This document shows, piece by piece, positions 6,944 through 14,684 of a stretch of 15,732 bases of DNA. A model generated the notes under the pieces. That model was not told where the DNA came from. It searched no databases and saw nothing but the letters and a program-made list of their open reading frames with translations. The stretch comes from an uncultured Dysosmobacter sp. (lineage in GTDB: Bacteria > Bacillota > Clostridia > Oscillospirales > Oscillospiraceae), in contig CAKSVQ010000041.1 in assembly GCA_934504065.1 (NCBI GenBank), positions 1-15,732 of the forward strand, read 5' to 3'. How positions within the stretch are numbered: position 1 is the first letter of the stretch; the number at the start of each line of letters is the position of its first letter. The position numbers and the translations under genes were made by a program.

Positions 6944-7624
6944 GTGGAGAATTATCAAGTCAGTATGTGCAAAATTATGCAGGCTGCGCTGGAGCTGTTC
7001 CGGCGCAGCGGCTATCACAAAACGGGCGTCCGCCAGATCACGGATGCCTGCGGCGTGAGTCTGGGGCTGATGAACCACTATTATGGCAGCAAGCGGATAC
7101 TGGGGCAGCACGCGCTGTTGCTGCTGCTGGATTTTCTGGCAGAGCAGGCCCCCGATCTGAGGGACGACCCGGTCATGCACGACATCGTGTCGGACCGCAT
7201 CCAGATCGAATACCTGCTCTCCGGCGGCTTCCGCCAGTTCTATCTGGATGTGCTGGAATGCGACATCATGTTCGACAGTATGCTGGCCCATCCGGAGGAG
7301 GCGCTGAAGACCCTGCGGGAGAAATATGCCTTCACACAGGGAGAGGACTATGTCCTGCTGTACAGCCGTTACCTGCCAAGCTATCTGGAAAAGATTCTGG
7401 TTTTGGGAAAGGCCTCCGGCCAGTTCCGCTCCATCTCCTATGGGGATATTCCGCTGCTCATCTCGCAGACCGCGAAAGAGCATTTTGTCCCGGCGGAGAA
7501 GATCGTACAGGCCGACGTGATCAGCCGACAGCTGGCAAAGAAGATCGTGCCGCAGATCCCCTCCATGCCGCCGGAGGACTTTATCCAAAGCTACGTCTGC
7601 CGTCTGAGCCTGCCGCTGAAGTGA
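6944..7624 (+). CDS. TetR-family transcriptional regulator
   Basis: The 226-residue protein has a typical TetR N-terminus: a helix-turn-helix domain at about residues 10-56, including ALELFRRSGYHKTGVRQITD and GVSLGLMNHYYGSKRIL, where TGVRQIT...GVS...YYGSK match the consensus 'T-x-I-A...GVS-x-G-x-x-Y-x-x-F-x-x-K'. The rest is a helical ligand-binding and dimer domain with no recognisable ligand class. The GTG start at 6944 is chosen because GGGAGG sits just upstream and it gives a complete DNA-binding domain. It is divergent from the ABC operon with the twin operators between, so it probably represses both directions until the substrate or a derivative binds. Confidence 0.92.
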   Translation: MENYQVSMCKIMQAALELFRRSGYHKTGVRQITDACGVSLGLMNHYYGSKRILGQHALLLLLDFLAEQAPDLRDDPVMHDIVSDRIQIEYLLSGGFRQFYLDVLECDIMFDSMLAHPEEALKTLREKYAFTQGEDYVLLYSRYLPSYLEKILVLGKASGQFRSISYGDIPLLISQTAKEHFVPAEKIVQADVISRQLAKKIVPQIPSMPPEDFIQSYVCRLSLPLK

Positions 7625-7739
7625 GTCTTCGGACTTTCCAAAAAGCAGCGGGGTCACTTCTTGACGGGCCGAAGTAAGCCTTATCAAACTCTCACAAAGA
7701 TTTCCTTTTGCAGTCGCGCAAAAAATGTCAAAGAAGGGA

Positions 7740-7768
7740 TTTACATTTGAGGCGGCGGTGTTTATAAT
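7740..7768 (+). promoter_or_regulatory. Promoter of the symporter operon
   Basis: TTTACA (7740-7745), a 17-base spacer and a perfect TATAAT (7763-7768) form a strong sigma-A promoter. Transcription should start near 7775, just ahead of the palindrome at 7778. Confidence 0.78.
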
Positions 7769-7777
7769 ACGGTATAA

Positions 7778-7797
7778 CCATTTAAAGCTTTAAATGG
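7778..7797. promoter_or_regulatory. Perfect 20-bp palindromic operator candidate
   Basis: CCATTTAAAGCTTTAAATGG is its own reverse complement over all 20 bases and begins about ten bases after the -10 box of the symporter promoter. It does not resemble the TGAAC operators upstream, so another dimeric regulator probably binds here. As RNA it could also form a short hairpin in the leader, but there is no loop and no T-run. Confidence 0.6.
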
Positions 7798-7828
7798 GAA
7801 AAACGTGTGTAGTGTAGGAGGTCCTCGT

Positions 7829-9271
7829 ATGACAATAATCCTTGTGGTGATCGCCATTTACATGGCGGCCATGCTGTTTATCGGTTACCGGGCGAAAAAA
7901 AGCGTGAAAAGCTCGGCGGATTTCTTTATCGGCGGCAGCCGCTTCGGCTCCGCGCTGACGGCCATTGCCCATCAGGCCGCGGGCCTGAGCGGCTGGCTGT
8001 TCATCGCGTGGTCCCAGCAGGTGGCGGGCTCCGGCCTTGGCGCCATCTGGACGGCCTTTTCCTCCGGTTTCGCCCCCTTTATCAACTTCTTCGTCATGGC
8101 CAAGCGGGTGGCAAAGTTCACCGTGATGAGCAAGGCCAGAAGCTTTATCGACCTCTTGGAGGCACGGTATTATGACGAGGACCGCAAGGTCATCCGGGCC
8201 ATTGCCACCATCATCATCACCATCAGCATCACCGTGTACATGAGCTCCCAGCTCATGGCCGCAGGCACCACCTTCCAGGCGGTGCTGGGTCTGGATTACC
8301 GGGTGTCCGTGCTCATCGGCGCGGTGGTGGTCATCCTCTATACCTCCGCCGGCGGATTGCTGGCCGTGGCATGGACGGACTTCGTGCAGGGCATGCTGAT
8401 GATCTTCGCCGTGATCGTGGGCCTGTTCGTGGCCTTTGGCAACACCGGGAGCCTCAGCTTCGTCATGGACGAGGTCGCCGCCGTCAACCCCGCCCTTACC
8501 TCTCCCTGGATCAACCCCGTTACCATCGTCGGCCTGCTGTCCGCCGGATGGCTGGGCTATATGGGTCAGCCCCAGATCGTGCAGATGTTCATGGGCATGA
8601 AGGACCCCGGCTCCTCCAAGCGGGGCGCGGTGATTGCCGGGACCACGGGCGTATTCCTGCTCTTCGGTTCCTTCTTCATTAACCTGTGCTGCATCGTGCT
8701 CTTCCCCGGCAGCGAAAACCCCAGCACCAACTTCATCCAGCTCATCACCCAGTATACGCCCCACTGGCTGGTGGGCATCGTCACCGCCGCCATCCTCGCC
8801 GCGGTCATGTCCTCTGCGGACGCGCTGCTGCACGTGGCCACCACGGCTGTGACGCAGGACTTTTATAACAAGATGCTGAAAAAGGGACAGGCCACGGATA
8901 AGGAGGTCCTGCTGGTGGCCCGCGTTGCCGCCGTGGTCATCGGCATCTTTGCCATTTACATCGCCTTCAATCCCTTCGACAGCATCCTCTGGGTCAACTG
9001 GTGGGCATGGGGCGGCCTTTCCGTGTTCGCTCCCATCCTGATTCTGGGCTTTTACTGGAAGCGCGCCACCCGCGAGGGCGCCATGGTCAGCATGATCGTG
9101 GGCTTTATCGCGGTGTACGCCTGGTACAAGGCGGGCCTGAACACCTTCCTGCACTATACCTTCGTGGCGTTCGCCGTCACCGCCGTGGTGCACGTGGTGG
9201 TCAGCCTGCTGACGCCCGCTCCCCCCGCCCGCATCCAGAGCATGGTGGGGGAGCTGAACAAGAAGAACTGA
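7829..9271 (+). CDS. Sodium/solute symporter (SSF family, PutP-like)
   Basis: The 480-residue protein couples Na+ entry to uptake of a small solute, in the family that includes proline and pantothenate symporters. It has about 13 hydrophobic segments. Family marks are DFFIGGSRFG (around residue 33) following the first membrane segment, SGWLFIAW, GGLLAVAWTDFVQG, and the Na+-site region AAVMSSADALL. The longer frame opens at GTG 7805, but ATG 7829 sits 7 bases after AGGAGG (7816-7821) and starts directly with the first membrane helix, so I chose it. It is first in a three-gene operon with the DUF362 (22-base gap) and UPF0173 genes. The substrate is not readable; amino acids, betaines and carboxylates are all possible. 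Confidence 0.93.
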   Translation: MTIILVVIAIYMAAMLFIGYRAKKSVKSSADFFIGGSRFGSALTAIAHQAAGLSGWLFIAWSQQVAGSGLGAIWTAFSSGFAPFINFFVMAKRVAKFTVMSKARSFIDLLEARYYDEDRKVIRAIATIIITISITVYMSSQLMAAGTTFQAVLGLDYRVSVLIGAVVVILYTSAGGLLAVAWTDFVQGMLMIFAVIVGLFVAFGNTGSLSFVMDEVAAVNPALTSPWINPVTIVGLLSAGWLGYMGQPQIVQMFMGMKDPGSSKRGAVIAGTTGVFLLFGSFFINLCCIVLFPGSENPSTNFIQLITQYTPHWLVGIVTAAILAAVMSSADALLHVATTAVTQDFYNKMLKKGQATDKEVLLVARVAAVVIGIFAIYIAFNPFDSILWVNWWAWGGLSVFAPILILGFYWKRATREGAMVSMIVGFIAVYAWYKAGLNTFLHYTFVAFAVTAVVHVVVSLLTPAPPARIQSMVGELNKKN

Positions 9272-9293
9272 CACAGCAAAGGAGTATCAATAA

Positions 9294-10454
9294 ATGCCTG
9301 ACGTATACGTAATGCAGGGCGGCGCCCCGGCCCAGATGGCCTACGACGCGGTTTCCCGGGCCTTTCAGGAGGACCCGGCGAACTTGTCCGTCCTGCTAAA
9401 GGTGAATACCGGGTTCAAGGGCCCCGCGGCCAGCGGCCTTTGCACCCATCCGGAGGTGGTCCGGGGACTGATCCGCTTCTTTAAGGAGCGCAATACCCGG
9501 AAGATTTACGTGGGGGACAGCTCCATCGTAGGCGTGGACAGCGTGGAGGCCCTGAAGGCCGCCGGGATCTGGGACGTCTGTGCGGAAGAGGGCGTGGAGT
9601 GCCTGAATCTGGACGAGAGCGGAATGCGCTTGCAGGAGATCCCGGACCCCATCATGGTGCCCCACCTGAAAATGTCCAACCTGCCCTTTGAGGTGGACCG
9701 GGTCATTTCCGTTCCGGTGATGAAGACCCATATGTATGCCGGGGTCACCCTCAGCATCAAGAACATGAAGGGCTGCCTGTTCCAGAAGGACAAGACCCGG
9801 CTGCACCGCATCAATCAGGCGCCGCCGGACATTCACAAGGGAAAATGTCTGGATTATGGGATTGTGGATCTGACAAAAGTCTGCTATCCTGATTATGTTG
9901 TCATCGACGGCGTGGTGGCCATGGAGGGCTTCGGCCCCTCCGGCGGCACCCGGGTGGACATGGGGGTCGTGCTCTCGTCGAAGGACGCGGTGTCTGCCGA
10001 CCTTGCTGCCATCCAGCTGATGGGCATGGCCGTGGACGCGGTGCCCCACCTGAATCTGGTGCGGGAAAACCGGGGCGTGGCCGTGGAGGACATCCACGTG
10101 CACCCGGCGGACTATTTGAAATGGGCCCGCCGCTTCCAGCTGGCCTCGGAGCATGACCTGCATCTGAACTACCCTAATCCCCGGGTGGTGGACAAGGGCG
10201 CCTGCAGCGCCTGCCACGCGGCCATGGTGCAGTTTTTCCGCTATCACCATCAGGAGTATGAAAACGGGCCGGAGGCCACGCTGGTCTTCGGCGGCGACGC
10301 CACGGCGAAGGACTGTCAGGGCGGCCGGGTGGTGCTGGTTGGCAACTGTACGGCCAAGCTCAGGGGCGAGGGCCGGGCTTTCTGCAAGGGCTGCCCTCCG
10401 GTGCCCTCCCAGATCGCGCGCACCATCAACGCCGGAGAAACTCTGGACGACTGA
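9294..10454 (+). CDS. DUF362 domain protein with C-terminal cysteine cluster
   Basis: The 386-residue soluble protein shows the DUF362 pattern: KVNTGFKGPAASG near residue 36, IYVGDSSIVGVDS, VDRVISVPVMKTHMYAGVTLSIKNMKG (about 138-164), and VVIDGVVAMEGFGPSGGT. DUF362 proteins are of uncertain function and often linked with iron-sulfur chemistry. Here the C-terminal third carries Cys304, Cys307, Cys341, Cys352, Cys364 and Cys367, including CSAC and CKGC pairs. That arrangement could hold an Fe-S cluster or zinc, but it is not a ferredoxin pattern. ATG 9294 follows AAAGGAG. The gene lies between the symporter and the UPF0173 gene, all with gaps under 25 bases, so they are cotranscribed. The reaction is unknown. 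Confidence 0.88.
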   Translation: MPDVYVMQGGAPAQMAYDAVSRAFQEDPANLSVLLKVNTGFKGPAASGLCTHPEVVRGLIRFFKERNTRKIYVGDSSIVGVDSVEALKAAGIWDVCAEEGVECLNLDESGMRLQEIPDPIMVPHLKMSNLPFEVDRVISVPVMKTHMYAGVTLSIKNMKGCLFQKDKTRLHRINQAPPDIHKGKCLDYGIVDLTKVCYPDYVVIDGVVAMEGFGPSGGTRVDMGVVLSSKDAVSADLAAIQLMGMAVDAVPHLNLVRENRGVAVEDIHVHPADYLKWARRFQLASEHDLHLNYPNPRVVDKGACSACHAAMVQFFRYHHQEYENGPEATLVFGGDATAKDCQGGRVVLVGNCTAKLRGEGRAFCKGCPPVPSQIARTINAGETLDD

Positions 10455-10470
10455 ATAGGGAGGATACGAT

Positions 10471-11133
10471 ATGGAACTGCAATTTTTGGGCCACTCCTGT
10501 TTTCTGCTCAATGACGGCGTCAGCAAGGTGCTCACGGACCCGTTCCTGACCGGGAACGCGCTGGCCGCCGCGTCGGCGGATCAGGTGGAGGCGGACTTCA
10601 TCTTCGTCACCCACGGACACGGCGACCACGCGGGCGACGCAGTAGACATCGCAAAGCGCACCGGGGCCACCGTCTGCTGCACGGTGGATCTGGCCGAGGG
10701 GGTGTTCGGCCCCGCAGGCGTCAAGGTGCAGGTGGGCAATCTGGGCGGCACCATCCCCATGCCCTTTGGCTCCGCCAAGTTCTTTCAGGCCATCCACGGC
10801 AGCGGCGTTGCCGGGTGCCTGTCCTGCGGCTTCATTTTTGAGATGGGCGGCAAGAAGATTTACCATGCCGGAGATACCGCGCTGATGAGCGACATGGCGC
10901 TGCTGGCGGAAGAAGATATTGACGTTGCCCTGCTGCCTATCGGTGATGTGTTCACCATGGGCCCGGCGGACGCCCTGCGGGCGGTGAAGATGATCCGGCC
11001 CAAGCTGGTCGTCCCCATGCACTATAATACCTTCCCGCCCATTCAGCAGGACCCGGACGCTTTCGCGGCATCCGTGCAGGCGGCAGGCTTTGCGGCAAAG
11101 GTGCTATCTCCGGGAGAAAAAATCGTACTCTAA
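10471..11133 (+). CDS. UPF0173 metal-dependent hydrolase (metallo-beta-lactamase fold)
   Basis: The 220 residues match the usual UPF0173 length. The two-metal site is complete: His48, His50, Asp52 and His53 in THGHGDHAGD, His109, Asp135 in HAGDTAL, and His184 in VPMHYNTFPPI. The N-terminus MELQFLGHSCFLL is typical for the family. These are cytoplasmic hydrolases whose physiological substrates are mostly unknown. The start ATG follows GGGAGG, 16 bases after the DUF362 stop, and a strong terminator follows the gene, so it is last in the operon. Its placement suggests it works on an intermediate of the imported solute, which is inference. Confidence 0.94.
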   Translation: MELQFLGHSCFLLNDGVSKVLTDPFLTGNALAAASADQVEADFIFVTHGHGDHAGDAVDIAKRTGATVCCTVDLAEGVFGPAGVKVQVGNLGGTIPMPFGSAKFFQAIHGSGVAGCLSCGFIFEMGGKKIYHAGDTALMSDMALLAEEDIDVALLPIGDVFTMGPADALRAVKMIRPKLVVPMHYNTFPPIQQDPDAFAASVQAAGFAAKVLSPGEKIVL

Positions 11134-11166
11134 GCGCAGCTTTGTTATTTTGGCGAGATTAAAAGG

Positions 11167-11207
11167 CAGGCACAAATTCTTCGGAATTTGTGCCTGTTTT
11201 TGCTTTT
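11167..11207 (+). terminator. Terminator of the symporter operon, possibly bidirectional
   Basis: A perfect 13-bp stem (11167-11179 with 11184-11196) closed by the very stable C(UUCG)G loop is followed by GTTTTTGCTTTTTT. Read leftward, it is followed by CCTTTT, so it could also end transcription of the convergent gene at 11208. Confidence 0.92.
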
Positions 11208-11582
11208 TTATACGGTTTTTCTTTCTGTGGGAAGTATTTCCTCGCAGAGGGGGCGGTACTCCGGCAGCTGCGCCAAAAACGGCTGCCAGCGCCGCCAGAT
11301 CTCCGCCCGCTCCAGCGGGTCGGCGGTCTGCTCACTGTGTTCGTTTCCGGTCAGCAGCAGCACGTCGGTGGAGACCTCGGAAAACAGCACCTCGGCCAGC
11401 TTCCCGGCGGTGTCGATCACGATAGTTTCGTCCACGTACCGATGCTCCGCGCTGATCTTCAGCAGCAGATACCCCAGCTTGTCTGACCGGAACCACTCCA
11501 GATACGGGCTTTCCCGCACGTAATCGGCAAATACCCCGTAGACCTTTTCGATGTGCGCTTCTTCCATTTTTTCATACAGCAT
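11208..11582 (-). CDS. Small protein of unknown function
   Basis: I do not recognise a family. The 124 residues start MLYEKMEEAHIEKVYGVFAD behind a good AAGGAG site that decides the start. The protein is acidic, probably soluble and helical, with several Glu, Trp and Leu and no signal peptide, membrane segment or metal motif. It ends at the base of the shared UUCG terminator. There is no clear promoter in the short gap upstream, which holds the terminator of the LysE-type gene, so its expression may depend on read-through or a weak promoter. Codon use and a strong ribosome binding site support it being a real gene. Confidence 0.68.
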   Translation of the reverse strand: MLYEKMEEAHIEKVYGVFADYVRESPYLEWFRSDKLGYLLLKISAEHRYVDETIVIDTAGKLAEVLFSEVSTDVLLLTGNEHSEQTADPLERAEIWRRWQPFLAQLPEYRPLCEEILPTERKTV

Positions 11583-11612
11583 GTTGACATTCTCCTTACC
11601 AGTCGATTTTTA

Positions 11613-11652
11613 CAAAAAGGCAGCCGCAGAGTTTGTCCTGCGGCTGCTTTTT
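11613..11652 (-). terminator. Terminator of the LysE-type gene (bidirectional shape)
   Basis: A 10-bp perfect stem (11620-11629 with 11638-11647) with an 8-base loop has CTTTTT after it when read leftward and TTTTT when read rightward. It lies about 50 bases past the LysE-type stop codon. Confidence 0.82.
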
Positions 11653-11699
11653 GCCGTATTTGCAGTTTTCCGGTGAAACGGGAAGCTTATGCGGATGGC

Positions 11700-12317
11700 T
11701 CATGCCCAAAGCAGCTGCGCGAAGTGATAGAGCAGGCGGATGCCGTAGAGCACGATCACCGCGCCGCAGATGCGGCTGGGCCACGCGAGGACGCGGCGGT
11801 CGAGCTTGCTGCCAAGCGCGTGAACAAGCAGCGCTAAGCTATTGAACCAGAGGAAGCTGGCGGAAGCAACGCCGATGATGAAATACCCCTCGCTGCCAGT
11901 CGGCAGGGAAGCGCGGAACGCGCCCAGCACCAGCGTCCCGTCGATCAGCGCCTGCGGATTCAGCCATGTCACCACAAAGGCGGAGACGACCGTTTTCCAA
12001 AGGGACTGCCCGGCGTCCGCTTCGCCATTCGGCTCCGCTTTGGCGCGGAGCAGCCCGATGCCCATGTAAATGACCAGCAGCCCGCCTGCGCCGAGAATGA
12101 GCTTTTGCAGCCACGGCAGCGCCGCCATCAGCGCCCCCGCCCCCAGAAAGCAGGCAAGGCCCAGAGAGATGTCCCAAAAGGTGACGATGAGGGAAGTGGC
12201 CATGGCCCGCCCCAGCTTCCGACTCATGGCGCTGTTGATGACAAACAGGTTCTGCATTCCGATGGGGACCGCAAAGGCCAGCCCCAGAGACAGCCCCTGA
12301 AGATATGTGGAGATCAT
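11700..12317 (-). CDS. LysE/ArgO-family amino-acid exporter
   Basis: The 205-residue membrane protein has the LysE-family size and about six membrane segments. The family N-terminus is clear: GLSLGLAFAVPIGMQNLFVI (about 8-27), and WLNPQALIDGTLVLG (about 118-132) is the second conserved motif. Such proteins export lysine, arginine or other small amino acids driven by the membrane potential. The ATG at 12317 follows AAGGA with good spacing. It is a single-gene unit with its own promoter upstream and terminator downstream. The exact substrate is unknown. Its leader abuts the broken 5' end of the kinase gene. Confidence 0.92.
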   Translation of the reverse strand: MISTYLQGLSLGLAFAVPIGMQNLFVINSAMSRKLGRAMATSLIVTFWDISLGLACFLGAGALMAALPWLQKLILGAGGLLVIYMGIGLLRAKAEPNGEADAGQSLWKTVVSAFVVTWLNPQALIDGTLVLGAFRASLPTGSEGYFIIGVASASFLWFNSLALLVHALGSKLDRRVLAWPSRICGAVIVLYGIRLLYHFAQLLWA

Positions 12318-12353
12318 GAAAACTTCCTTTTCCCTTCCATTTAATGATTTGAC

Positions 12354-12382
12354 AGTATATCACAGGTTTCTTACAGCGGCAA
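12354..12382 (-). promoter_or_regulatory. Promoter of the LysE-type gene
   Basis: Read leftward: TTGCCG (12382-12377), 17 bases, TATACT (12359-12354). The -35 box lies inside the open frame of the truncated sensor kinase, so the promoter spans the junction. Confidence 0.5.
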
Positions 12383-12413
12383 GGCAGCGGAGGAAGAGCG
12401 CCAGACCATCCGC

Positions 12414-14684
12414 GTGGCATTCCCCACGCAGGAGGGCATGAGCTTTTTCGGCCACTCCGGCAAGGTGACGGGCTATAACTATGACTATCTGGAAAAGATC
12501 TCCGAATACACCGGATGGGTGATGGAATATGTGCCCTATGGCAGCGCGGACGGCAACGAGGCCGTTGGCAGCGCCCTTTCCGACCTGCAGGAGGGCAAGG
12601 TGGACCTGATGGGCCCGCTGCTGAAAAACACGGCCACGGAGCAGATGTTCGAGTTCCCGGAAAACAGCTACGGCACGGTGTATACCACGCTGAACGCCCT
12701 TTCCGCCGGGAACCTGCGGGAAAATAATCTCCGCAATCTGGACGTGCTGCGGGTGGGCCTGTGGGAGACGGCCGTCACCCGCAACGGGGAGGTGCTGGCC
12801 TATCTGGAGGCGGAAAACCTTACCTACGAGATCACCTATTTTGAGACGGCAGCGGAACAGCAGCAGGCGCTGCTGGACGGCGAGGTGGACGTGATCTCCA
12901 GCGTGTCCCTCTCTCCGGTCTCCAATGCCCGCATCGTGGCGCAGTTCGCGCCTCGGCCCTATTACTTTGCCGCCACCAAGGGCACCACCGAATTGGTTGA
13001 AAAGCTGGACGCCACCATTGAGCTGATGGATCAGGTGGACCCCAATTTGCAGGATAACCTGTATAACACGTATTTTCGGGTGGTGAACGAGTCCTTCCGG
13101 CTCAGCGACGCGCAGAAGACCGCCCTTTCGGAGATGGGAACGCTGCATGTACTGTGCGCGGAAAGCTCCGCGCCCTATGCCTATCAGCTGGACGGCGAGC
13201 CTGCGGGCATGCTGGTCTCCATCATGAACGACTTTGCGGAAAAGGCCGGGCTGGCTGTGGAATATTCCTTTTGCGAAAACCGGGAGGATGCCCGGAAGAA
13301 GCTTGCCAGCGGAGCGTATGACATCCTTATCGGCATTCCGCTGACCTCGGGCCTGTGCTCAGAGCTGGGCCTTATTAATAGCGCGCCCATCATCAATTCC
13401 GTGCTGGCTTACGCCCAGCACCCCACCAAGGCGGGCAAGGCCCCCGCCGCGCAGACCATCGCCATCGTCAAGGGCCTGCAGGAGCAGATCCCCACGGACG
13501 GATACCAGAACGTGCTCTTCTGCGACAATTCCAAAGCCTGCGTGGAGGCAGTGCAAAGCGGCAGGGCGGACCTCGCCGTGGGCAGCCGCGTCGGGCTGGA
13601 ATATTACATCTATGAAACAGCCAGCACGCTGGTCACCAGCCAGCTGCCCGGGCAGGCACTGGAGGCGGACATCGCCGTTTTCCGCAAGAGCGAGCCGCAT
13701 CTGCTGGCCGCCATGAACAACTATATTTACAGCATTTCCGAGGACGATCTGGCTGCCTACCTCAGCGCGGGCAACCTCCACCCGGCATCCGTTTCCCTGA
13801 TGCTGACCGTGCGCCGCCATCCGGTGCAGTCCATCATGGCCGTTGTGGGCGTCACGGCGCTGGTGGCGGCGCTGGTCGTGATTTTGCTCACCCGCTCCGC
13901 CAAGGAAAAGGCGGCAATGGAGGCCCAGCATAGCCGCCAGCTGCGGGAGGCGCTACAGATCGCGCAGGACGCCAACGAGGCAAAGTCCACCTTCCTCTCC
14001 AACATGAGCCACGACATCCGCACGCCCATGAACGCCGTCATCGGTTTTTCCACCCTGTTGGCGCGGGAGCCGGACAACGCGGTGAAGGTGCGGGAGTATA
14101 CCCGCAAGATCGGCGCGGCCAGCAACCACCTGCTGGGCCTTATCAACGACATTCTGGATATTTCCAAGATCGAAAGCAGCAAGATGTCCCTGCGCCAGTC
14201 CGTTTTCTCCATCGACGAGCTGATGGAATCCATCAACGTGGTCATCCGCCCCATAGCGGGCGGGAAAAAGCAGGCGTTCCACGTGAGCATGGGCGAAATG
14301 TCCCATGAGCTGTTCGTGGGGGGACAAGACCCGCATCAATCAGGTGCTGATCAACCTGCTGTCCAACGCCATCAAATATACCCCGGCGGAGGGGGAGATC
14401 CGGCTGGAGGTCACGGACATGGGGAGCTCTTCCTCGTCCGTGGAGCATATCCGCTTCGTGGTCTCCGACACGGGCTACGGTATCACCGAGGAGTTCAAGC
14501 AGGTCATTTTCCACCCCTTCACCCGGGCGGAGGACAGCGTGACCAACAAGGAGACCGGAACGGGCCTTGGCCTTGCCATCACCAAAAACATCGTGGACCT
14601 GATGGGCGGTACCATCGACCTCGACAGCATCATTGGCAAGGGAACAACCTTTACGGTGGAGCTGCCGCTGCGCCTGCCCCATGA
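12414..14684 (+). pseudogene. Hybrid sensor histidine kinase, N-terminal part: two solute-binding domains, membrane segment, HisKA (frame-broken)
   Basis: Numbering from GTG 12414, two successive SBP family 3-like domains (about 1-210, beginning VAFPTQEGMSFFGHSGKVTG, and 225-445) are followed by one membrane segment (about 473-494) and a HisKA domain with phospho-acceptor His533 (NMSHDIRTPMNAVIGF). The sensing half should be outside the cell, yet there is no signal peptide. The frame opens at 12348 right after stops, and QTIRVAFPT is already mature domain, so about 25-40 leader residues are missing and the GTG has no ribosome binding site. At 14318-14323 a run of six G shifts the frame. Everything the frame encodes from there to 14684 is nonsense, while the kinase continues in the frame of the next entry. 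Five G would restore one protein. Confidence 0.85.

Noticed and set aside
7805..7828. Earlier GTG start for the symporter
   Set aside because: It would place the AGGAGG site inside the coding region and add eight non-conserved residues before the first membrane helix.
7790..9274. A 494-codon minus-strand frame opposite the symporter
   Set aside because: It is an antisense artefact with very high His, Gly and Asp content and no motifs. The plus strand encodes a complete SSF transporter.
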